From positions 1-22,792 of the forward strand of contig JANYBU010000352.1 in the NCBI GenBank assembly GCA_025360665.1: 22,792 nt of DNA, read 5' to 3'. Made by a program: the position numbers and the translations under genes. Shown here piece by piece: positions 13,990 through 20,364 of the stretch. The stretch comes from Nitrospira sp. Lineage in GTDB: Bacteria > Nitrospirota > Nitrospiria > Nitrospirales > Nitrospiraceae. Position 1 is the stretch's first letter; every line of letters starts with the position of its first letter. The notes below the pieces were generated by a model. That model had not been told where the DNA came from. It made no database searches and saw nothing but the letters and a program-made list of their open reading frames with translations.

Positions 13990-14259
13990 CTAGGCGTGCC
14001 CGTCGCGCGCTTGTCGGACCGGTGGGATCTGACTGAGAACCTCTCGCTCCGCCTCGAGCCAATCGTCGAATGCCGATCCATCCCGGTACCCTCGCTCACC
14101 GTAGAGCTCATAGGCCCGTTTGGCGATCAGGACGTGCAGGTCATCGCAGGGCGACAGCGGTAGTGCGTGAGGTTTCTGCACCGGAGTCCCTGTGGGCTGC
14201 TGCTGGGGAGCCTGTGCTTTTCGGTCCGGTTTTGTCGAACGAATGCTGACTGACTTCAT
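13990..14259 (-). CDS. DUF2934 family small protein
   Basis: This is an 89-residue protein with a basic, Pro/Gln-rich N-terminus (MKSVSIRSTKPDRKAQAPQQ) and a C-terminal DUF2934 core: LIAKRAYELYGERGYRDGSA, then FDDWLEAEREVL. The family is common in environmental bacteria and its function is unknown. The ATG at 14259 is preferred to upstream GTG/ATG codons because AAGGAGA lies five to seven bases before it. It follows the guanylyltransferase gene at 14288 on the same strand with a gap of only 28 bases, so the two are likely co-transcribed. No membrane segment or metal motif is visible. Confidence 0.88.
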   Translation of the reverse strand: MKSVSIRSTKPDRKAQAPQQQPTGTPVQKPHALPLSPCDDLHVLIAKRAYELYGERGYRDGSAFDDWLEAEREVLSQIPPVRQARDGHA

Positions 14260-14287
14260 GGCTGTCTCCTTCCTTGGAGTACAAGGA

Positions 14288-15283
14288 TTACACACTCAGG
14301 GGCGGCACGACCTCCGCGGCAATCACCGGGAAGGGGACGAATGGACGATCGAGGCAGGTCAAGGGAAACGCCGGTTGCCGGTCGATCCGCCGCAGGGTTT
14401 CGGTAATCCGTTCCGGCTTGCCCCAATCGCTCCAGAGCACGCCGGTCAGTTCGACGACCGCCAGTTGTTCCGGGACGCGTTGCAGCAGATCGGAGGAGAA
14501 ATTCTTCGCCGGCATGTTCCGATAAATCGCCTTGAGGGCGCGCCCCTCCTCGGGCCCTCCGATGGCCTGGCTCAGCCGCTCAAAGAGCGGCATCATGTCC
14601 GGTAGGCATTGCCAGCCCAGCGTCCAGAGCAGATCCACCTTGGCGGCGAACACCAGCGTGTTCCAGAGCGCTCCTGCCCGTAAGGCGGCATCGGCCTGCG
14701 CTGTGTTTGGCTTTTCCAGGAATGAGTGGACTGCCTGCACCTGTTCGCTCGGCAGGTCGGCGAGGGACTGGCCGGGCTGGATCCACCCATAGTCCAGTTC
14801 CAGCCGATCAGGGGCGACGCCTAGCATCACCAGTCGATCAGGTTGCGACTCCGCGATCCGGACCGCACGCCGAACCGCTTCGAGGAATCGGTCTTCAGGA
14901 TAGACAAAATGATCCGACGGGTAGAGCACCACGGTGGCCTGCGGGGCCCTGGCGCGGATATAGGTCAGCGGCAAGAACACGCCGGCCGCCGTGTCGCGAT
15001 TGGCCGGCTGAAAGAGAATCGTGCTGCCCCCTCTCCCATCCAGTTGCGCCAGCGCGTCGCGGCGGTGGCTGTGCGCGACCACCGTGATCATGCGATCCGG
15101 CGGCGTGAGTCGGCTTGCCCGGTCCAGCGTGTGCTGGAGCATGGAGCGCGTGCCGACGAAGGCGCAGTACTGCTTCGGTGTGGGCCGGCCCAACCAGCGA
15201 TGCACCAGCGCGCGCAGCCGCGTGCCTTCACCGCCTGCCAGGATAATCGACCAGAGCTGATCCGTTGTGCGGTGTGGACTCAC
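14288..15283 (-). CDS. Mannose-1-phosphate guanylyltransferase-like nucleotidyltransferase
   Basis: This enzyme class makes GDP-mannose from mannose-1-phosphate and GTP, feeding exopolysaccharide or lipopolysaccharide synthesis. The 331-residue protein starts with the nucleotide-binding signature LAGGEGTRLRAL (Gly17-Leu23) and PKQYC (Lys37). It continues with QPANRDTAAGVFLPL, YPSDHFVYPEDRF, DYGWIQPG and SFLEKPNTAQADAAL, all typical of the ManC nucleotidyltransferase domain. The C-terminal isomerase cupin found in bifunctional enzymes is absent. The start is GTG at 15283 with GGGAGGT eight bases upstream. It is probably co-transcribed with the DUF2934 gene downstream. The exact sugar is inferred from family resemblance; another hexose-1-phosphate is possible. 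Confidence 0.85.
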   Translation of the reverse strand: MSPHRTTDQLWSIILAGGEGTRLRALVHRWLGRPTPKQYCAFVGTRSMLQHTLDRASRLTPPDRMITVVAHSHRRDALAQLDGRGGSTILFQPANRDTAAGVFLPLTYIRARAPQATVVLYPSDHFVYPEDRFLEAVRRAVRIAESQPDRLVMLGVAPDRLELDYGWIQPGQSLADLPSEQVQAVHSFLEKPNTAQADAALRAGALWNTLVFAAKVDLLWTLGWQCLPDMMPLFERLSQAIGGPEEGRALKAIYRNMPAKNFSSDLLQRVPEQLAVVELTGVLWSDWGKPERITETLRRIDRQPAFPLTCLDRPFVPFPVIAAEVVPPLSV

Positions 15284-15321
15284 GATTTCCGACCTCCCTG
15301 ATTGTCACATTCAAGAACCAC

Positions 15322-15651
15322 TCACCGAGTCACGCTTGTCCCCACTCCGTGTGGCCGTCCGGTGTATTGAGGCCCTGTCGGTGGCCTTGCGCGTACCCGT
15401 GCCGACCCAGAGCCCTTCCCTCGGTTGGCCAGAATGTCGCGATCCACGCAGTCGCCGCAGTTGACACAACGCCAGAGCGTCACTGGTTTGCCTGTGACGT
15501 CCCGCTCCAGGGACGCCGTGTAGCCGGGGACCAGCAATCCGCCGCAGCGCAGACAGCATCCACCAGGCGGAGCCGGCGCCTGGTGGCGCGGCTCCCGGCC
15601 TGCTGCCTGATGGGAGGCGTCGATGTCCGGAGAGCCGGCGAGCAGGATCAT
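15322..15651 (-). CDS. Small zinc-ribbon-like protein
   Basis: A 109-residue protein has two Cys pairs: CCLRCGGLLVPGY near residue 31 and WRCVNCGDCVDRDILANR near residue 63. They form a likely zinc ribbon of a type common as small proteins in this group of bacteria. The C-terminus is Arg/Pro-rich and low complexity. The start is fixed by a four-base ATGA overlap with the stop of the preceding gene (15648-15941), implying translational coupling and joint function. Transcription probably comes from the palindrome-linked promoter at 16011-16082. DNA or RNA binding, or a partner role for the upstream protein, is possible; nothing in the sequence decides. Confidence 0.75.
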   Translation of the reverse strand: MILLAGSPDIDASHQAAGREPRHQAPAPPGGCCLRCGGLLVPGYTASLERDVTGKPVTLWRCVNCGDCVDRDILANRGKGSGSARVRARPPTGPQYTGRPHGVGTSVTR

Positions 15652-15941
15652 GGCGATGTTCCGATCTCCCGGAAGTACTGCTGCACTGTCTCCCGGACCT
15701 TCCTGAAACACTCAGGGCAGTAGGTGTGCGTGTGAGCGATCTCGGTTGGATTTACGCCATGGGTTTCGAGATACGTCCGCTGCGTCAGCCAGCAATCGAG
15801 AGCAGGGGGAAATCTCGTATCGTCTCGAATGAGTCCGCAGAGACAACAGACGGGGAGCAGCGTCGGGGCGATGAACGTCTCTCTCATCGGAGCGGAAAGC
15901 GCCTCGGGAGTGTTCTGAATAAACAGTTTTTGAAGAGACAC
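15648..15941 (-). CDS. Small Cys/His-rich protein resembling response-regulator C-terminal motif
   Basis: This is a 97-residue protein. From residue 28 it reads LLPVCCLCGLIRDDTRFPPA, with YLETHGVNPTEIAHTHTYCP and ECFRKVRE further on. The pattern L-x-P-x-C-x2-C-x3-R-x-D…Y-x3-H…H-x2-C-x2-C resembles the C-terminal motif of the response regulator at 10240-10881, so it looks like a free-standing version of that probable metal site. The start GTG at 15941 follows AGAGGTGG; a later ATG at about 15887 is an alternative. It is the first gene of a pair, its TGA overlapping the next ATG. A regulatory module with palindrome and TTATA box lies about 80 bases upstream. The function is unknown. Confidence 0.75.
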   Translation of the reverse strand: MSLQKLFIQNTPEALSAPMRETFIAPTLLPVCCLCGLIRDDTRFPPALDCWLTQRTYLETHGVNPTEIAHTHTYCPECFRKVRETVQQYFREIGTSP

Positions 15942-16010
15942 ACGCCACCTCTTTCATTCGTCCGCCTGATAGGAAACAGCTACGCAGCGATGTGCTGAGC
16001 CTTAGGAGGG

Positions 16011-16082
16011 ATACTTATAAGAACACGCAGTCGTTTGTGGAACTGGGGAATCCCCCAGTTCCACTCGAACAACTTACTAGCG
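16011..16082 (-). promoter_or_regulatory. 72-bp regulatory module A: palindrome plus TTATA box
   Basis: Read on the minus strand, the module has CGCTAGTAA, then a 12-bp perfect inverted repeat with a 4-base loop (16037-16064, arm GTGGAACTGGGG), then TTATAA at 16020-16015. The palindrome centre lies about 42-43 bases before the expected start near 16008, the classic position of a class II activator site. It would drive the gene pair starting at 15941 with a leader of about 67 bases. It aligns base for base, without gaps, with module B at 17041-17112. Confidence 0.65.
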
Positions 16083-16134
16083 TCAAATGCTAGAGAAAGA
16101 GAGAGGAGGTTGCGGCGCGATCGCGTCACGCCTG

Positions 16135-16575
16135 TTACATGCCGATCGCACGCGGCGAGTCTGCACCGAAGTGGCCGTTCTCGGAGATCTCTTCCGGCAA
16201 TTCCCTTCTGCTGATTCCCGGCATCGACGCTGGGGTATGCGGAGAGAGCAGTATCAGGATTCGGGAATGGGGCAGGCCCCTGCGGTCAGGCAGGCCGAAT
16301 CCTTTCAGCAAGATCGTGTGGTAGGAGTCGCCGATCGTGCGGTATTGATGGAATTGTTCCCAGTTGTTCGCTGCCAGGCGTGCCTGCATGGCCTCGGTGA
16401 TATCCTGGCAATGTTGGTGTAGTGGCGCGGCGACGGCCCGGTCCATTCCGATGCTCTGCGCGGTGCGTTCCAACTGGTTGAGCAAAGCCATCGCTCGCCA
16501 GTTCATGTGTAAGACTTGCAAAGAAGAGGACAGCACGACGATGCCAGGACCGGTCACCTCTTGTTCCTGATTCAC
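16135..16575 (-). CDS. Small PAS-like sensory protein
   Basis: A 146-residue protein has a PAS-like beginning, GPGIVVLSSSLQVLHMNWRA, where 'lhmN..A..LL' resembles the conserved Asn-containing PAS helix. It continues with a helical middle and YRTIGDSYHTILLKGFGLPD, then RILILLSPHTP, as in the last PAS strands. No kinase or DNA-binding domain follows. The start is best placed at the GTG at 16575, because AAGGAG lies eight bases upstream; the in-frame ATG at 16596 has no ribosome site and encodes that AAGGAG. The gene lies 140 bases after the winged-helix-like gene on the same strand and could share its transcript. The ligand and partner are unknown. Confidence 0.65.
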   Translation of the reverse strand: MNQEQEVTGPGIVVLSSSLQVLHMNWRAMALLNQLERTAQSIGMDRAVAAPLHQHCQDITEAMQARLAANNWEQFHQYRTIGDSYHTILLKGFGLPDRRGLPHSRILILLSPHTPASMPGISRRELPEEISENGHFGADSPRAIGM

Positions 16576-16715
16576 AGCAATGGCTCCTTCTTTCATGTGA
16601 TGACGTAGTCCACGAAAAAATTCGATGGTGTTGGATGGGATGACGATGCCGCAAAGAACCGCATGAATGTCTCACTGACAACTGGTCATTTGCGTGTGAC
16701 GTGTTCGATCTGGAT

Positions 16716-16955
16716 TCAGCTCGGCATCACGTGAGGTGCCTCGGCGGATCGACGCGTTGCGAGCGAGAGGAGGTAGCGGAACGGACCTGGATGTTTAAGG
16801 GCGACGGTGCCTTCCCGCGTCATCCGGTCCACGGCGGCAAAGACCTGGGCCCAGGAGTAACCGGACAACTGGACTGTGAGTTCATCCAGCGAGCAGCTAC
16901 CGACCCGAGCGAGTTGCTGGTGTATGGCAGATTCGACCGAGTATGCCTGTGCCAT
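16716..16955 (-). CDS. Small winged-helix-like protein
   Basis: A 79-residue protein reads MAQAYSVESAIHQQLARVGS, CSLDELTVQLSGYSWAQVFA, AVDRMTREGTVALKHPGPFR and YLLSLATRR. The helix-helix-helix-hairpin pattern (SLDELxxxL…W.QVFxAVDRMTREGxVxL) is that of a minimal winged-helix DNA-binding protein. The ATG at 16955 has GGAGG seven to eight bases upstream; an upstream in-frame start at 17015 is less likely. It lies downstream of regulatory module B and is oriented away from the CheB-CheR gene. It may be a small transcription factor, possibly autoregulatory, but no target is shown. Confidence 0.7.
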   Translation of the reverse strand: MAQAYSVESAIHQQLARVGSCSLDELTVQLSGYSWAQVFAAVDRMTREGTVALKHPGPFRYLLSLATRRSAEAPHVMPS

Positions 16956-17040
16956 GTCGTCCTCCTCTACCTGACAAGAAACGAGTGATGAAATCTGTAC
17001 TCCTGTCATGCACAACGTTGTGGCTGAATGGACAGTGCGT

Positions 17041-17112
17041 AATGGTATAAGGCAAGGACCTGTTTAGGGAAACTAGGGGGACCCCTAGTCCTGGAGAGAG
17101 ACATTACTAGCG
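17041..17112 (-). promoter_or_regulatory. 72-bp regulatory module B: palindrome plus TTATA box
   Basis: On the minus strand this shows CGCTAGTAA, the inverted repeat ACTAGGGG-GA-CCCCTAGT (17072-17089, plus-strand reading) and TTATAC at 17050-17045, all at the same spacing as module A. It would start a transcript near 17038 for the winged-helix-like gene. On the plus-strand side it lies 145 bases before the CheB-CheR gene, so one regulator could affect both directions. Confidence 0.65.
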
Positions 17113-17125
17113 GCGATTGCCCTGC

Positions 17126-17155
17126 TTGTCTATTTATAGGGAAAAGGCCTAGACT
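17126..17155 (+). promoter_or_regulatory. Possible promoter of the CheB-CheR gene
   Basis: TTGTCT (17126-17131) and TAGACT (17150-17155) are separated by 18 bases. The start would be near 17162, about 70 bases before the GTG at 17235. The boxes match the TTGACA / TAGnCT style of the other promoters in this window, but the spacing is one base long. Confidence 0.35.
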
Positions 17156-17234
17156 CTGGCTCCTGATCAACCCTTCAGCCGCGGGCAACGACTGCTCGGT
17201 GTCGCGGTTCCCGTCATGCCGAGGAGAAGGTTCT

Positions 17235-18245
17235 GTGACCGCGGCACGAAAGACTCCTAGAAAAACAGCCACTGCCAAGAGCGACGCCAAGAACAAGGGT
17301 GCCAAGCCGCAGCCTGTGAAAGCCACGCTCCCTCCGGCGAAGCCCGCTCCATCGACAGGCCTGCTCTCAGAACCGCCGGGTTTCCTGATCGTCGGGATCG
17401 GAGCCTCCGCCGGCGGGTTGGAAGCCATGGAAGAGTTCTTCCGCCATATGCCTCCCGGCCGCGGGATGGCATTCGTGGTGGTGTCGCACCAGCACGCGGG
17501 CCATGTCAGTCTCCTGCCGAGCCTGCTCAGTAAATACACCGCGATGCCGGTGGTGGAGGCTACGGACGGGATGCCGGTGGAGCCCAATTGTGTGTACCTG
17601 GCGCCGGGCGGCACCAATATGGCGATCCTGCACGGCACTCTGCACATCATGGAGCCCCACTCGCAGGAGCGGGTGCCGCTGCCCATCGATTATTTCTTCC
17701 GTTCGCTGGCGGAGGATCAGAAGCAAAGAGCAGTCGGCATCATCCTCTCCGGGACCGGTACCGACGGCACCCTCGGATTGAGGGCGGTCAAGGCCGAGTC
17801 CGGTATGACAATCGCGCAGGAGCCGCAGTCGGCCAAGTATCAGGGCATGCCGCGCAGTGCCATTACCGCCGGGGTGGTCGATGTGGTTCAGCCGGCGAGC
17901 CAGATGTCGGAGCCGTTGAGCGCATACGCACGCAGCCTCACGAGGCCGTCGCCGCCTCTTCCTGAACATGATACGTCTCATACGCTCCAAAAGATCTTCA
18001 TCCTCTTGCGCGACCGGACCGGGAACGATTTTGCGCTCTATAAAGAGAATACGATTAACCGGCGCATCGAACGCCGGATGAACGTGCATCAGATCGAGAA
18101 TTTGAAACAGTATCTCCGGTTTGTGCTGGCGAATCCGCATGAACTCGATGCCCTGTTCCAGGAGCTGCTCATCGGCGTCACCAGCTTCTTTCGCGACCCG
18201 CAGGCCTTCGAGGTCTTCGTGCAGAAAGCTCTGCCCTCTCCGTAG
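17235..18245 (+). CDS. CheB-CheR fusion, 5' part: CheB methylesterase and CheR N-terminal domain
   Basis: This is the first part of a CheB-CheR-PAS fusion. CheB removes methyl groups from chemoreceptor glutamates and CheR adds them. Residues 1-47 are a Lys/Ala/Pro-rich linker. The CheB domain covers about 50-235: GIGASAGGLEAM with Ser58, SHQHAGH with His85, and LSGTGTDGTLGL with Asp177; there is no receiver domain. The CheR helical domain begins at about 265 (INRRIERRMNVHQIENLKQY) and includes IGVTSFFRDPQAFEVF. The frame then ends at TAG 18243-18245 in the middle of CheR. GTG at 17235 is chosen for GGAGAAGG upstream. A one-base deletion near 18240 restores the fusion with the next frame, so the gene is a split or frameshifted version. 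Confidence 0.85.
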   Translation: MTAARKTPRKTATAKSDAKNKGAKPQPVKATLPPAKPAPSTGLLSEPPGFLIVGIGASAGGLEAMEEFFRHMPPGRGMAFVVVSHQHAGHVSLLPSLLSKYTAMPVVEATDGMPVEPNCVYLAPGGTNMAILHGTLHIMEPHSQERVPLPIDYFFRSLAEDQKQRAVGIILSGTGTDGTLGLRAVKAESGMTIAQEPQSAKYQGMPRSAITAGVVDVVQPASQMSEPLSAYARSLTRPSPPLPEHDTSHTLQKIFILLRDRTGNDFALYKENTINRRIERRMNVHQIENLKQYLRFVLANPHELDALFQELLIGVTSFFRDPQAFEVFVQKALPSP

Positions 18246-18256
18246 AGGGCAAGCCC

Positions 18257-20284
18257 GTGGGCGCGACCCTGCGCCTGTGGGTCGCCGGCTGTTCCACCGG
18301 AGAGGAAGCCTATTCGCTCGCAATCCTCATCCGAGAATACCTGACGAAGCGGAAGCTCCATTTCACCGTACAGATTTTTGCGTCGGACTTGGACAGCCGG
18401 GCCATTGAGGCGGCGCGCACCGGCCTCTACCCGATCGGCATCGCCGGTGACATCGCCCCGGAGCGCCTGCAGCGCTTCTTTACCAAGGAAGACAGCAGTT
18501 ATCGGGTCAAGAAGGAGATTCGGGATCTGGTGGTGTTTGCGACGCATAACATCCTGACCGATGCGCCGTTTACGAAGCTGGACCTCCTGTCCTGCCGCAA
18601 TCTTCTGATCTATCTGGAAGCCAAGGCACAACAAAAACTCCTGCCGCTGTTCCACTACGCCTTGAAGCCGAACGGCATCCTGTTTCTCGGTTCGTCCGAA
18701 ACGATCGGCGGGTTCGAAAGTCTCTTCACCGTCATTGACCGGAAATGGAAGCTCTTCATGCGGACGGCTGAGCACGGCACGTTTCCTGGCCTGGAACGGT
18801 TTCCTGGTAGTTTGATGAAAGGGATACCCGAGACTCGCCTAGACGACGAGGCGCCCACGATCACCACTCGCTCCGCTTCGATTCCCGATCTGATCCAGCA
18901 ACTGTTGGTATTGCGTTACGCGCCGGCGGCGGTCATCGTCAACGGCCGGGGCGAGGTCGTCTACATTCACGGGCACACCGGCGCGTATCTCGAACCGGCG
19001 CCCGGCCAGCCGACACACCATCTGGTCGAGATGGCGCGTGAAGGATTGCAACACGATCTGGCCCTGGCGCTCCATCAGGCGGCAAGCCGGGAGGACGAAG
19101 TCGTGCGCCGCGGCCTACGAGTAAGGGCCAACGGCGACGTCATCCTTGTCAACCTGACCGTCAAGAGAATTGCCGAGCCGGAGGCCCTCCAGGGGTTGTT
19201 CCTGGTGACCTTTGACGAGGCGCGGGCGGACAAGACCGCCGCAGGGAAGGGCGCACCGGCGCGAGCGACCGCACCGCTGAAAAAAGGCCAGTCTGGGCTC
19301 ATGCAGGAACTGGAGTTTACGAAGCAGCGCCTGCACCGGACGATTGAGGAGCTGCAAACCTCCAATGAGGAGTTGAAGTCCACCAACGAGGAGCTGCAAT
19401 CCACCAACGAAGAGCTGCAAAGCACGAATGAGGAACTGGAGACGGCGAAGGAAGAACTGCAATCCCTCAATGAAGAACTGGTGACCGTCAACTCCGAACT
19501 CCAGGGCAAGCTCGATGCGTTAGCGGACGCGAACGGCGATTTGCAGAATCTCTTGAACAGTACGGAGGTCGCCACCATCTTTCTGGACAACGATCTGCGC
19601 ATCAAGCGGTTCACCTCGGAGGCGAAGCGCGTCAGCAACCTGATCGCCATCGATGTCGGGCGTCCGTTGTCGGATATCGTCTCGAAGCTGGCCTATGACC
19701 GGCTGTTGGAGGATGCACAGGACGTGCTCCAGACGCTCGTCGTCAAGGAGCGGGAAGTCCAGGCCGCCGATGGGAGCTGGTTTGCCATGCGGATCTTGCC
19801 CTATCGGACCTCCAAGAACACCATCGACGGGCTGGTGCTGACGTTTCAGGACATCACCAAGATGAAGGAAGCTGAGCAGGTCGTCGAAGTCGCGCGCGGC
19901 TTTGCCTCCAGTATCGTGAAGACGGTGCGTGAGCCCCTGCTCGTGCTGGATGACCAGCTCCGCGTGGTCTCGGCCAACCAGTCCTTCTACCGGATCTTTC
20001 AGGTCACCCCGCGCGAGGTCGAGCAGCAGCTCCTCTACCACCTCTGCAACGGGGCCTGGAACATTCCGGACTTACGCCGGCTGCTGGAAGAGATTTTGCC
20101 GAAGACCACCTCGTTCCAGAACTTCGTCGTGGACAAGACGTTTCCCAACATCGGCCGTAGGGTATTGGCGCTCAACGGCCGCCGACTCGAACAGGAGCTG
20201 GTACTACCAGGCCGAATTCTGTTGGTCATGGAAGAGGTGCGGGGGCCGGAGGGGAAGGCTGAAGGGGGTAAGGCTGAAGGCTGA
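18257..20284 (+). CDS. CheB-CheR fusion, 3' part: CheR catalytic domain, coiled coil and PAS domains
   Basis: This is the continuation of the CheB-CheR gene, 675 residues from GTG 18257. CheR catalytic blocks: TLRLWVAGCSTGEEAYSLAI (SAM-binding), QIFASDLDSRAIEAARTGLY, FATHNILTDAPFTKLDLLSC and RNLLIYLEAKAQQKLLPLF. A PAS-like domain follows (about residues 215-320), then a long coiled coil of near-perfect heptads (TNEELQS repeats, DNA 19346-19500), a PAS domain (ATIFLDNDLRIKRFTSEAKR), and a last PAS-like segment (REPLLVLDDQLRVVSANQSF). The final GPEGKAEGGKAEG is encoded by the repeat at 20255. GAGGG before the GTG could allow re-initiation eleven bases after the upstream stop, so a two-protein arrangement is possible; a frameshift is the simpler view. 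Confidence 0.85.
   Translation: MGATLRLWVAGCSTGEEAYSLAILIREYLTKRKLHFTVQIFASDLDSRAIEAARTGLYPIGIAGDIAPERLQRFFTKEDSSYRVKKEIRDLVVFATHNILTDAPFTKLDLLSCRNLLIYLEAKAQQKLLPLFHYALKPNGILFLGSSETIGGFESLFTVIDRKWKLFMRTAEHGTFPGLERFPGSLMKGIPETRLDDEAPTITTRSASIPDLIQQLLVLRYAPAAVIVNGRGEVVYIHGHTGAYLEPAPGQPTHHLVEMAREGLQHDLALALHQAASREDEVVRRGLRVRANGDVILVNLTVKRIAEPEALQGLFLVTFDEARADKTAAGKGAPARATAPLKKGQSGLMQELEFTKQRLHRTIEELQTSNEELKSTNEELQSTNEELQSTNEELETAKEELQSLNEELVTVNSELQGKLDALADANGDLQNLLNSTEVATIFLDNDLRIKRFTSEAKRVSNLIAIDVGRPLSDIVSKLAYDRLLEDAQDVLQTLVVKEREVQAADGSWFAMRILPYRTSKNTIDGLVLTFQDITKMKEAEQVVEVARGFASSIVKTVREPLLVLDDQLRVVSANQSFYRIFQVTPREVEQQLLYHLCNGAWNIPDLRRLLEEILPKTTSFQNFVVDKTFPNIGRRVLALNGRRLEQELVLPGRILLVMEEVRGPEGKAEGGKAEG
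19346..19500 (+). repeat. 21-bp coding repeat (heptad coiled coil)
   Basis: Tandem 21-base units encode EELQSTN-type heptads within the CheR-PAS linker. The units are nearly identical at DNA level (GAGGAGCTGCAATCCACCAA and variants), so the coiled-coil length could vary by slippage. This linker is typical of CheB-CheR-PAS proteins. Confidence 0.85.
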
Positions 20285-20334
20285 AGTGTTCGGAACTTCG
20301 AATCCCAACCTTCGGCCTTCCCCCCTTCAGCCTT
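20255..20334. repeat. 26-base-arm inverted repeat, possible terminator, with TTCGGAACTTCGAA loop
   Basis: 20255-20280 (AAGGCTGAAGGGGG…) pairs with 20309-20334 (…CCCCCCTTCAGCCTT), with only a couple of mismatches. The loop contains the second copy of the TTCGGAACTTCGAA element (20289-20315). The left arm overlaps the last codons and stop of the CheR-PAS gene, giving it the odd tail GKAEGGKAEG. No T-run follows. Confidence 0.75.
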
Positions 20335-20364
20335 GAGACCGCCTGTCTTAAGAAGGGCGCTGTG

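Noticed and set aside
16037..16064. Intrinsic terminator for the PAS-like gene
   Set aside because: The stem is strong but no T-run follows on either strand, and the gapless match with 17041-17112 favours an operator.
17367..18323. 318-residue open frame antisense to CheB-CheR
   Set aside because: It is His/Arg-rich translation of the opposite strand of a clearly conserved gene, without a start site or domain.
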